DNA from: Alteromonadaceae bacterium
Lineage (GTDB): Bacteria > Pseudomonadota > Gammaproteobacteria > Enterobacterales > Alteromonadaceae
Reading direction: 5' to 3'
Length of the DNA: 64,000 bases
Assembly: GCA_013216015.1 (NCBI GenBank)
Contig: JABSOI010000015.1
Coordinates: 1-64,000 of the forward strand
The position numbers and the translations under genes are program-made. The notes beneath the pieces were generated by a model that saw only the letters and a list, made by a program, of their open reading frames with translations, had not been told where the DNA came from and searched no databases. Numbering within the stretch: the first letter of the stretch is position 1; each line of letters starts with the position of its first letter. Below are positions 1 through 7,677 of the stretch, in pieces.

Positions 1-338
1 TCTCTAAGCTCTTCATTCGAACTATAAACCAAAGCATTAGCTGTTAATTGCACACCATTATTAAACCAATCTTCAGGTGTTGACAGGGTTAAACCTAAAT
101 TAGTGTCTGCCGCGTCATATTCTAATGATATTTTAGCCCACGGTGTTGCTCGCCAGGAAACACCACCAAACACACCATCAAGTCGACTAAGTAATGAATC
201 ACTTTGGCCTACACCAAATGAAAAATTAATATTTTCAAATAATGTTTTTGAGGCAACAACATTTTTTATCACTGCCGCTACATGCTGCTAGGGTCAAACC
301 GACTGTAGCAGCTAACGCTGTACGAAATATTTTTTCAT
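1..338 (-). pseudogene. YjbH-like lipoprotein, frameshifted and cut by the window edge
   Basis: Reading the minus strand from the ATG at 338, the annotated frame stops after eight codons. One extra A in the A6 run after the start would instead give a lipoprotein signal peptide ending in a LAAC lipobox followed by SGSDKK. A second A6 run (about 270-275) again breaks the frame. Beyond it, an open frame to the window edge contains FGVGQSDSLLSRLDGVFGG and TPWAKISLEYDAADTNLGL, which resemble the beta-barrel repeats of YjbH-type exopolysaccharide outer-membrane proteins. Both breaks sit in A homopolymers, so either a real pseudogene or consensus errors could explain them. The N-terminal part of typical YjbH proteins also looks absent, since the barrel-like motif starts almost at once. 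The family assignment is from motif memory only. Confidence 0.45.
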
Positions 339-541
339 GATTAATTATCTAATATATTTATTTACTACGAAAATGGAATTATTTTTATTCCATGTAATTC
401 TTAAAAAAGTCACAACGTCACTCATTCCGCGTGATTCTGGCACTTCCAAGCGCGAATTTCAAAAATATTTACGTAAAAATACTAATATTTATCAATCATG
501 CTGATTAATTGCTTAGCATTAACAAATAACCTTTTTATTTT

Positions 542-1834
542 TTACAAACCACCTTTAACAAGCATGATCCAGACCTGAGCATAATCAGGCAAATGTTTAT
601 TGTCTTGATGATAATCTTGCCAACCTCGATAGCTGTCTACTAGTAGATCTAACTGAAAAAGGTTGTTGTCAAAAGCTCCGCCTTGATCCGCTATTATGCC
701 CATACGACTAATGGTTTGTTTTTCTGCTTTGTTGTTTTTTTGATGTTTGTTCTGGTGATTTTTGTTGTGCTGCTCTTTGTTTTGCAAATAGGTCACCATA
801 ATTAATTTACCCAAACCAAGATCAGCAACATTGCCGGCAAAAGTTACGTGCGGTTTCACGGCTATTTTACTTTCTTGGGTTTTGCCATATCCCATAATGG
901 CGGGTGTTTCAATAAAGTACCAATAACGAGCCTGCTCACGTTTACCCATACTATAATCGTAAGCAATGCCATTATTACGGTGAACATTAAAATAATGCAC
1001 TTTACCATCAACATTAAGTACGCCTGTACCTTGCAGTAATACGTCGTGCAAAGCTTCTTCTGTTAACCATACTAATGGTTTGGCTAAGTTATTATTAAGA
1101 AGTGCGCCTTTAATAATTTGTTGACGGGTAAATTTATAACGGGTTAATTTAGATTTTTCCTGCTCTGCTTGCTCTAACGTTTTTCCCTTTTCATCATAAG
1201 GTAAGGCATATAATGCTTGCGTATAGTTTTTTGTTTTAACCGGGCTGGCGTCAAGCAATTTAGTGTAGTATTTGGTAAGAAATAACTTGTTGTGTGGAAT
1301 GTTATTTAACATACGCTTTTTAACTGCATTCGTACTTTTTGCCGCTATTGAATTGGCGGTTTTTTTATCTGGGTTCCAGCGAATAAACTCAAAATTTTCT
1401 GTTAAGAATTTTTTATCAGTAAGGCGGCTAACGCGGTTGTTTTTAAGATCATTCTCAACAACCTGACAAATAAATGCCAAGGTGTTTTTTACTCTGGTTA
1501 AAGTTACTTTCTTTACTGATACTTTTTTTACCGATACTTTTTTTACCGATACATTTTTTTCAGATAAATGTAGGTTAATTTTATTACCCGCATGAACGGC
1601 AAACTTATCATCAGAATATGTTTCAAGGTAACTTTTACTATTGTTTGCCACCGTACATAAATCAGCAGGGTCAAAACCGCTGAGCAGGCCTAAATCAGGA
1701 GGTTGATATTCAAACTTTGGGCCTTGGGCTAATTTTTTATCCGTAATATTCTCTGCGCCCAGGCAAAATACACTCGGTAATAAAAAAAGTGATGATAAAA
1801 GTAAAAATAAAGTAACCGATTTATGCGTAGCCAT
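542..1834 (-). CDS. secreted MltA/3D-domain-like protein
   Basis: The start at 1834 is preferred over 1858 because AGGA lies about 7 bases upstream and the product then begins directly with a signal peptide (MATHKSVTLFLLLSSLFLL). The middle and end resemble the lytic transglycosylase MltA. PLVWLTEEALHDVLLQGTGV matches the family's LLWL-DP-FFLQIQGSG block. Near the C-terminus, IIADQGGAF followed by QLDLLVDS and QVWIML matches the 3D domain whose Asp is catalytic in MltA. The likely role is peptidoglycan cleavage or binding in the periplasm. Oddities are a VSVKK repeat in the N-terminal third and a Gln/Lys/Asn-rich insert before the 3D motif. Homology is distant, so enzymatic activity is an inference. 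Confidence 0.55.
   Translation of the reverse strand: MATHKSVTLFLLLSSLFLLPSVFCLGAENITDKKLAQGPKFEYQPPDLGLLSGFDPADLCTVANNSKSYLETYSDDKFAVHAGNKINLHLSEKNVSVKKVSVKKVSVKKVTLTRVKNTLAFICQVVENDLKNNRVSRLTDKKFLTENFEFIRWNPDKKTANSIAAKSTNAVKKRMLNNIPHNKLFLTKYYTKLLDASPVKTKNYTQALYALPYDEKGKTLEQAEQEKSKLTRYKFTRQQIIKGALLNNNLAKPLVWLTEEALHDVLLQGTGVLNVDGKVHYFNVHRNNGIAYDYSMGKREQARYWYFIETPAIMGYGKTQESKIAVKPHVTFAGNVADLGLGKLIMVTYLQNKEQHNKNHQNKHQKNNKAEKQTISRMGIIADQGGAFDNNLFQLDLLVDSYRGWQDYHQDNKHLPDYAQVWIMLVKGGL
1504..1560 (-). repeat. in-frame 15-bp tandem repeat (VSVKK)
   Basis: Three consecutive 15-bp units encode VSVKK three times inside the MltA-like protein. The unit length is a multiple of three, so copy-number change would not shift the frame. 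Confidence 0.85.
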
Positions 1835-1848
1835 AAAAATTCCTAAGT

Positions 1849-2092
1849 TTAATACCAACTGTGTTGGCTATGCACCCGTTAATGGTGACAGTAACAAGCT
1901 GTTTTATAATGCTTATAAGCAAAATAATTTCAACTTTTTCAAATCGAATTTTCACCTCGTAGGATGGGTTAGCCTCAGGCGTAACCCATTAAAACATAAT
2001 TTTATCAGGTGGTTAACGGTTGGGTGGATACCAAATGTGATGGGTTACGCCTTTGGCTAACCCATCCTACAAATTTCATCGTCCCAGTTAAG
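1849..2092. repeat. dispersed palindromic repeat (GTAGGATGGGTTAGCC family), intergenic
   Basis: This gap of about 310 bp between the MltA-like gene and the permease carries no gene. It holds inverted arms GTAGGATGGGTTAGCC (from 1959) and GGCTAACCCATCCTAC (to 2070), each joined to an inner GGCGTAACCCAT-type half. The left flank (TACCAACTGTGTTGGCTATG) resembles the left flank of the copy at 19198-19446. Shorter relatives lie at 17369-17394 and 30684-30712. It looks like a non-autonomous palindromic element of the REP/MITE kind. Confidence 0.7.
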
Positions 2093-2167
2093 TGTAGTGG
2101 CTAGAATTTCAAAACACCGCTAACCTTTCCAAACAACATAATTTACAACCACTTATTATGTTAACCA

Positions 2168-3583
2168 TCAGTTTTCAATGTGATCTGGTGCTTGTTCTGT
2201 TTTTGGCTCTGATGTCGGAGTAAAACCTGACTTAACTTTTTTAGGATAAAAATAAAGAATACTACCACCAGCAAACCAAACAATAACCATTAGCCATTCT
2301 TGCGGCCAAACCAATGCTGCTGGCATGCCTGGAAAGTACAAACTCAACATAATGAAACTGGCAACCAAGCCAAACCAACCTAATAATTTACCGCCGGGGG
2401 CTTTGAAAGGTCTGTTCATATTAGGTTCTTTGTATCTCAACATTAAAAACGATGCGGTAACAGCGATATAGGCAATCATTAAACCAAAACTACCCGCGTC
2501 TACAAACCAAATAAGGGCCTGACGACCTAAAAAAGGAGATAAAGTACCAATTGCGCCAATGAATAAAATTGCATTAACAGGTGTTTTGTACTTTGGGTGT
2601 ACCTTAGCCAAGAAGCTAGGTAACATACCGCTGGCAGCCATAGCAAATAAAGCTCTACTGCCTCCTAACAAAAATCCATTCCAACTCGTTAAAATACCTG
2701 CAACTCCTCCAATTAACAGTATAAGTGCTCCCGTTCTTCCCCACGCTACCTGGGTAGCGTCAACAGTCGCTAATTCTGCCGTACTACGGGCATCAGCTGT
2801 TAATAACATTCCGACAGAAAGTTCTATCAGTAAATACCAGACAATGGCCATCACTATCGACAATACAAGCAATTGACCAATTTTCTTCGGGGGTAAATCT
2901 ATTTCTTCTGCTGCCTGAGGAATAATATCAAAACCCACCATCATAAATGGCACTAATGCCATTGCAGCTAAAATGCCACTGCCTCCGCCAACAATGAGTG
3001 GCGTCATATTAATTGTTTCACCATGCGCTCCTAAGCCAACAAATAATGCTAACCCTGACAACACAATAACCACCACCACTATGCCTTGAATAATAGCTGA
3101 AATTCGTACCCCCCGAATATTTATCCAGGTGATAAGCACCGAGGCTAAAGCACCAATTACAGCTTGATCAAAATAGACCATTACGCCGTTAACCTGCCAT
3201 AATTCACCGTTCCCTAAACTTGGAAATAAATTTTCCAAGACACTGGGTAAAGCAACCGCCTCAAAAGCAACCACAGAAACATAGGCAAAAACAATGGCCC
3301 AGGTACAATAAAATGAAGCTGTTCTACCTAATGCCCGCAAACTGTAGGCGTGTTCTCCACCCACGTCTGGCATTGCAGCGGTAAGTTCGGCATATATCAT
3401 TCCTATAACAACAATTACACCACCAGCAACTAACGTCGCTATAATAGCGCCACCACTGCCTGCTCTTGCCATCAATTCAGAAATTAAAACTACCCAAGAC
3501 CAACCTATCATGGCCCCAAAAGAAAGAGCTAGAATATCTATTTGTTTCAAGCTTTTATTTAGGCCGTGTTTACTAATGTTCAT
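2168..3583 (-). CDS. APC-family amino acid/polyamine permease
   Basis: The 471-residue protein has about twelve hydrophobic segments. It opens with ILALSFGAMIGWSWVVL, the glycine-containing first helix typical of the APC superfamily. The GGEHAYSLRALGR stretch after helix 2 and the E(E)ID(L)PPKKIG loop are also typical of this group. It probably imports an amino acid or related amine by cation symport across the inner membrane; the substrate cannot be read from sequence. The C-terminal tail is hydrophilic. The gene stands alone, convergent with nothing and divergent from the hip operon to its right. The start at 3583 is the natural one, because the first helix begins about 15 residues in. Confidence 0.85.
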   Translation of the reverse strand: MNISKHGLNKSLKQIDILALSFGAMIGWSWVVLISELMARAGSGGAIIATLVAGGVIVVIGMIYAELTAAMPDVGGEHAYSLRALGRTASFYCTWAIVFAYVSVVAFEAVALPSVLENLFPSLGNGELWQVNGVMVYFDQAVIGALASVLITWINIRGVRISAIIQGIVVVVIVLSGLALFVGLGAHGETINMTPLIVGGGSGILAAMALVPFMMVGFDIIPQAAEEIDLPPKKIGQLLVLSIVMAIVWYLLIELSVGMLLTADARSTAELATVDATQVAWGRTGALILLIGGVAGILTSWNGFLLGGSRALFAMAASGMLPSFLAKVHPKYKTPVNAILFIGAIGTLSPFLGRQALIWFVDAGSFGLMIAYIAVTASFLMLRYKEPNMNRPFKAPGGKLLGWFGLVASFIMLSLYFPGMPAALVWPQEWLMVIVWFAGGSILYFYPKKVKSGFTPTSEPKTEQAPDHIEN

Positions 3584-3775
3584 TTAAATACCTTCTTCTT
3601 ATTTTTATATAACATCAATTAAATGCAACTTAGTTAATGATGTTCATTTAAAATCAAACGCGATAACCTCAATATATTATGAAAAACTACAAATTACACC
3701 TACAATTCACCATTTGTTAGGAATTGAACATTGAATTCTCCATAAATAAGGAATAGACTGGTTTAAATGATGTTT

Positions 3776-3793
3776 TTCACAATATTTTGTGAA
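3776..3793. promoter_or_regulatory. perfect palindrome in hip operon leader, possible HipB operator
   Basis: TTCACAA-TATT-TTGTGAA is a perfect 7-bp inverted repeat 43 bases before the chosen hipB start. A weak promoter (TTGAAT at 3731, 17-base spacer, TAGACT at 3754) would place it just after the transcription start. HipB-type antitoxins autoregulate through palindromes. The assignment is inference from position and symmetry. Confidence 0.4.
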
Positions 3794-3835
3794 TTAAACT
3801 TTGCGAACCTAACATTCAGATCAAATGGGGCAACT

Positions 3836-4159
3836 ATGAACAACAATGAAACAATACAACTTATTGATAACTTAGAAGCTCAATTACACAAACTACGGAA
3901 AAATGTATTAACAAGTAAAATCGATAAAGATTTATTTATCCAATTAAATGATATAGGTGAACTTGTTACCCTATATTGCAAAGAGCATAATTGTCAACTT
4001 GGTGATTTCAGTTTACTTGCAAGTATTTCAGCAAATACACTTACGCGTGTATTGAGATCTCCTGAGACATCAAACATTGAAACAATAATTTCAGTACTAA
4101 AAGTAATAGGTAAGCAACTTTACATTGGTGATAAGCTGGTGGGTAATATACATGATTAA
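3836..4159 (+). CDS. hipB: HipB-like HTH antitoxin of a HipBST system
   Basis: This is a Cro/HipB-type DNA-binding protein of 107 residues from the ATG at 3836, which has GGGG 5-9 bases upstream. An in-frame ATG at 3767 would add a poorly conserved leader and overlap the palindrome at 3776, so it is less likely. The C-terminal half (LGDFSLLASISANTLTRVLRSP, then IETIISVLKVIGKQLYIGD) is a helix-turn-helix with the usual HipB ending. The N-terminal half (LEAQLHKLRKNVLTSKID) is helical and charged. The stop overlaps the start of the next gene by 8 bases. In HipBST systems HipB binds the promoter and supports neutralisation by HipS. Confidence 0.8.
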   Translation: MNNNETIQLIDNLEAQLHKLRKNVLTSKIDKDLFIQLNDIGELVTLYCKEHNCQLGDFSLLASISANTLTRVLRSPETSNIETIISVLKVIGKQLYIGDKLVGNIHD

Positions 4160-4502
4160 GGGCAAACTCAATCGGATTGGCTTTTTGTACGCCAATAATA
4201 TATTTGCAGGGACTATTGAAGAGTTTCGTGATCAATATCGTGAGTATTATCGTTTCACCTATGATCAAGAATACTCAAAATTTTACCCTCCTATTGGTTA
4301 TGCTTTTCCCACAAACCAAATAACATTCGAATATGATCATCTCCCTCCTTTTTTTCAAAACCTAACGAGCGAAGGATGGATACGAACTTTCCAAAGTAAA
4401 AAAGCGGATCTAAGTAAAGAAGATAGCTTCGGGTTGCTACTGGCAAATGGTTCCGAATTAATTGGTGCTTTATCAATAAAAACTGAACGGGTATTAACAT
4501 GA
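4152..4502 (+). CDS. hipS: HipS-like antitoxin (HipA N-subdomain 1 homologue)
   Basis: The 116-residue protein corresponds to the N-terminal subdomain 1 of HipA as a free-standing gene. It has the FAGTIEEF start, then AFPTNQITFEYDHLPPFFQN, EGWIRTF and SFGLLLANGSELIGALSI, which parallels HipA's pfFdgLLPEgW...GrDciGAlsi. It starts inside hipB (8-base overlap), and its stop overlaps the hipT start in an ATGA, so the three genes are translationally coupled. In characterised HipBST loci the equivalent small protein is the true antitoxin of the HipT kinase. The residue that occupies the kinase active site cannot be judged without a structural alignment. Confidence 0.8.
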   Translation: MIKGKLNRIGFLYANNIFAGTIEEFRDQYREYYRFTYDQEYSKFYPPIGYAFPTNQITFEYDHLPPFFQNLTSEGWIRTFQSKKADLSKEDSFGLLLANGSELIGALSIKTERVLT

Positions 4503-5506
4503 CCGATTTTTGTAAAGGAACCTTAGCACCAATTACTACGTCAAAGTCCTCTGAATACACAACAAAACACCTTAAAACTATGTTTGGATTAAGTAGCTAT
4601 CCCAAATCAGGTATTTATATAAAAGGAACGAGTAATACATTTGAAAAGTACGCTATTGATTTCACAGATGGGAATTCAATATCCGGAGTGCAACGAAAAT
4701 TACTGATGAATCATGAAAATGGGGAATTTCGTCCAGTAAATCATAAAGGGATGTATATTGTTAAACCGTCATCTAACGGGTTACCTCATATTGCAGAAAA
4801 TGAACATGCCATAATGTTGCTTGCTAAAGCTGTTGGCCTTATTGTAGCTAACTGCGCTTTAGTGCCTTTTGAAGACGGTGAACTTGCTTACATTACTAAA
4901 CGATTTGACATTATTGATGGCAATACTCGTTTATTTATTGAAGATGGCGCATCACTGTGTGAAGTACATCCTAAGCATAAGGGGGATGACAGTTTAAGTT
5001 ATGAAAATACTTTACGTACCTTATTTAAGGCAAGTGGGAATAATCAACTTATATTGCTTAATGGATTTAGACAGATTTTATTTGCTTATATTGTTGGTAA
5101 TAATGACCTGCATTTAAAGAATTTTTCTATGTACAGGGAGCCGAACATTCTTTCAAATGTTATGAAAGATTTTACTCCAATCTACGATATCCTTAGTGTC
5201 GCTCCCTATAAAGAATATGACAATGAACCGCTCACATTATCGTTACTCTCTTCGGAAATAGATGGTGAATTCAGCTCCAGTCATAATCAATACGGATATT
5301 ACACCCTTCACGATTTCATTTTACTTGGTGTAAACATAGGATTTACCACCCAGGCAACTAAAATCTATATCAATAAAATGATAAAAGCTGTAACAAAACA
5401 GGCTCCAATAATTTTAGGTAAATCTTTTTGTCCAGAAGATCATAAGAAGCTAATTTTAAAACGAATTGAAGATAGGCTTAGTTGTTTGCAACGCCCAATA
5501 CTTTAA
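4499..5506 (+). CDS. hipT: HipT-like serine/threonine kinase toxin
   Basis: The protein has 335 residues, the size of the short HipT toxins and about 100 shorter than HipA because the N1 subdomain is a separate gene. Kinase features: the Gly-rich loop carries SISGVQRK, with Ser60 and Ser62 matching the SIS autophosphorylation motif of HipT. YIVKPS (Lys89) is the ATP lysine. NNDLHLKN gives the catalytic Asp203 and metal-binding Asn208. IYDIL gives the Asp230 metal ligand. E. coli HipT phosphorylates tryptophanyl-tRNA synthetase; the target here is unknown. The usual Gln-Pro/Glu-Lys after the loop is Gln-Arg-Lys. The frame is intact and likely functional. Confidence 0.85.
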   Translation: MTDFCKGTLAPITTSKSSEYTTKHLKTMFGLSSYPKSGIYIKGTSNTFEKYAIDFTDGNSISGVQRKLLMNHENGEFRPVNHKGMYIVKPSSNGLPHIAENEHAIMLLAKAVGLIVANCALVPFEDGELAYITKRFDIIDGNTRLFIEDGASLCEVHPKHKGDDSLSYENTLRTLFKASGNNQLILLNGFRQILFAYIVGNNDLHLKNFSMYREPNILSNVMKDFTPIYDILSVAPYKEYDNEPLTLSLLSSEIDGEFSSSHNQYGYYTLHDFILLGVNIGFTTQATKIYINKMIKAVTKQAPIILGKSFCPEDHKKLILKRIEDRLSCLQRPIL

Positions 5507-5586
5507 TCTGAATGTTATAAAAAAACCTTAACAATAATGAGCATTCTGATACGATACAGTTCGGAATCTAATTAATAAGGAATATA

Positions 5587-6093
5587 ATGTCTAACAACGA
5601 ATCATCTCAAGAACCTGAAAATGCATTTGAAGCGCCACAAGCGAATTTATCCGATGCTAATAACTCTGATAAACCTATATTAGAAATGGAACGATTTTCT
5701 GCTTGGGGGGTGTTCTTTCTAAGTATAATTACTCTCAGTATTTATTCCTACTATTGGTTTATTACCAGAGCCAAACAAATCAATTCACTCTCTACAGAAT
5801 CTAAAGCTAATCTACCCATGTTCTACATTTACATCGTCTATGCTGTTATTTCTACAGGTATAGCATTTATTGAAATTACAGACCCTACATTTGCATTAAT
5901 AAATATGGTGACAACAATTGTCTTTACAATAATTTTGCTTATCGGGGTATTTTCTTTAAGAAGTGCGATAGAAGAAGTGATCAATAAAGGTAGTGAAGAG
6001 CATGTTCATTTAAATAAGATATTAACCTTTTTCTTCTCTTTCATTTATTTCCAGTACAAAATGAACGAAGCAATAGATAATCAGAGCGATTAA
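5587..6093 (+). CDS. DUF4234-like small membrane protein
   Basis: This 168-residue protein starts with a hydrophilic segment containing NAFEAPQA, the NPYxAP-type motif that precedes many small membrane domains. It continues with FSAWGVFFLSIITLSIYSYYWFITRAKQIN, typical of DUF4234. Four hydrophobic segments follow to the end. AAGGA lies about 7 bases before the ATG. The function is unknown. It lies 80 bases after hipT with its own likely promoter region and ends in a clear terminator, so it is probably not part of the toxin-antitoxin operon. Confidence 0.65.
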   Translation: MSNNESSQEPENAFEAPQANLSDANNSDKPILEMERFSAWGVFFLSIITLSIYSYYWFITRAKQINSLSTESKANLPMFYIYIVYAVISTGIAFIEITDPTFALINMVTTIVFTIILLIGVFSLRSAIEEVINKGSEEHVHLNKILTFFFSFIYFQYKMNEAIDNQSD

Positions 6094-6133
6094 TCAAATC
6101 TGCATTTCCAACTAGCTTGGGTATAAATAACAT

Positions 6134-6156
6134 AAAGGGCATAACTGCCCTTTTTT
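6134..6156 (+). terminator. Rho-independent terminator after DUF4234 gene
   Basis: AAAGGGCA-TAAC-TGCCCTTT forms an 8-bp stem with a 4-base loop and runs into TTTTTT. It lies 40 bases after the stop codon. Confidence 0.85.
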
Positions 6157-6163
6157 ATTGTCT

Positions 6164-6324
6164 TATACCCGTGGTCATTCAAGATGCGGGAATTTGAGGT
6201 GAATTTGAAAGTTTATCTAAAAGGCGCTTGATTGAGCAATAGCGGGCTATTGGGATTGAAAGCAACGTAGTAGATAATCTTTTAAAACGCTTCAAAACCT
6301 GCATTTTGAATGATTACGGGTATA
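6164..6324 (+). mobile_element. 161-bp MITE-like element, copy 1
   Basis: The element is bounded by inverted ends TATACCCGT and ACGGGTATA, with GTGGTCATTC / GAATGATTAC just inside. It is 161 bp, exactly the length of the copy at 21263-21423, which lies in the opposite orientation and is over 90% identical by eye. The centre has a hairpin CAATAGC-GG-GCTATTG. There is no coding capacity. It sits between the terminator of the DUF4234 gene and the end of the convergent DUF58 gene. Confidence 0.85.
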
Positions 6325-6345
6325 TACCAATAGGCATAATTTTAA

Positions 6346-7677
6346 TTAAAGCATACCTGAATGTTTAACATTCAAATAAGTATTTACAACATGTGGAAGT
6401 AAATACTGAGGTTCACAGTTAACACAAATAACACCTTCTTTTTCCAGCCTTTTTAAATTAACGACAGAGTTATTTTTTAATTCAATTGCTGCACAATAGC
6501 GATTGGCTTCACTAATATTATTAATATTTGCCGCTAATGTTTCGGTAAGGGCAACATTTTCTATATTTATCAATGCAACCAAATGGTGTTGCTGTAATCT
6601 TTTTAATGCAGGTAACAGGTCATCAAAACTTTGATCATTTAGCGTGGTAACCAATAAAATAAGTGCTCTTTTACTTCTTTTACTTAAAAGGTTAGTTACC
6701 GCTTGTAAGTAATCGCTTGCACCTTCGTCAGGTTCAAGATCATAGAAATGATTCATTACTTTTGAAACGTTTTGCGCGCCTTTAACTGCGGGTAACCAGC
6801 GTTCTTTCCGATTAAAACTTTGCATACTGAACCAGTCACCTTGCTTTAATACCGTATGACTTAACATCAATAATGCATTCAGTGCTGCGTCAAAATGAGT
6901 TCCAATTTGCGTTTCTACATTCATCCGACTACCAGCATCAAGCATAACTATTACGTGCTGATTCCGCTCTTCCTGGTATTCTTTAGCTATTAACTTTTGC
7001 CTCTTGCTTGTAGCCTGCCAGTCAATTTGTCGAATACTGTCCCCTTGACGAAACTCTCTCAGTTGATGAAATTCAATTCCACCACCTCGTTTTTTCATCA
7101 ATTTCAAACCATTAATAGGGAGATTACTCACACCTTTTAAACTTTCATGCTGTTTTAACCGTTCAAAATCCGGGTAGGTTTTTACGTTAATTATGTCATC
7201 ACATAGCCAATAATTTTGCCATATGTTCCAAATAGAGGTTACACAAAACTCTATTGGCCCAACATCAGCAGGTCCACGCTTTAAAGACTTAAGTCTAAAA
7301 TGTAGAAATACCCGTTCATTCGATAAAACAGTAATCTGGTCGTTTAATCCATCTATTTCAAAATAATTGTTTATATGCTCCCGTACATAAAATTTAATCG
7401 TTCGAGTGCCGATATTTTCAACTTCCAGTTTAACCTGATGCCAGCGGTTAAAGCTCAGTTTAGTTGGCATTTCACGGTTTATCTTCAGTAAAGGGGGTTT
7501 CTTCGACTGGTAAAAGTCAATTAAAACAACTATTAAAAAAGTAATTAACAAAGCCGTTATAAAATCAACTACAGATTCATTAGTCGCATCAAAGATATTT
7601 AATATAAGCACCGCTATTGTAAGTAATAACAGTGCTCTTATTAAAAAAACTGATGGTTTGAACGATATGAATTTCAT
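6346..7677 (-). CDS. DUF58 family protein (vWA-like)
   Basis: The 443-residue protein has two adjacent hydrophobic segments in the first 50 residues, then a cytoplasmic part with the DUF58 signature GDSIRQIDWQATSKRQKLIAKEY. A vWA-like strand HVIVMLDAGSRM provides a probable metal-binding Asp. DUF58 proteins are regularly encoded next to MoxR ATPases and are thought to act with them in assembling or activating membrane complexes. The start overlaps the moxR stop as ATGA (7674-7677). It is the last gene of the six-gene minus-strand operon beginning at 12933. Confidence 0.85.
   Translation of the reverse strand: MKFISFKPSVFLIRALLLLTIAVLILNIFDATNESVVDFITALLITFLIVVLIDFYQSKKPPLLKINREMPTKLSFNRWHQVKLEVENIGTRTIKFYVREHINNYFEIDGLNDQITVLSNERVFLHFRLKSLKRGPADVGPIEFCVTSIWNIWQNYWLCDDIINVKTYPDFERLKQHESLKGVSNLPINGLKLMKKRGGGIEFHQLREFRQGDSIRQIDWQATSKRQKLIAKEYQEERNQHVIVMLDAGSRMNVETQIGTHFDAALNALLMLSHTVLKQGDWFSMQSFNRKERWLPAVKGAQNVSKVMNHFYDLEPDEGASDYLQAVTNLLSKRSKRALILLVTTLNDQSFDDLLPALKRLQQHHLVALINIENVALTETLAANINNISEANRYCAAIELKNNSVVNLKRLEKEGVICVNCEPQYLLPHVVNTYLNVKHSGML

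Noticed and set aside
103-291. 62-codon plus-strand frame
   Set aside because: It is antisense to the YjbH-like remnant, whose minus-strand frame has recognisable motifs; no ribosome-binding site.
3767-3835. Upstream ATG as hipB start
   Set aside because: The extra 23 residues would cover the palindrome and lack a ribosome-binding site; the ATG at 3836 has GGGG upstream.
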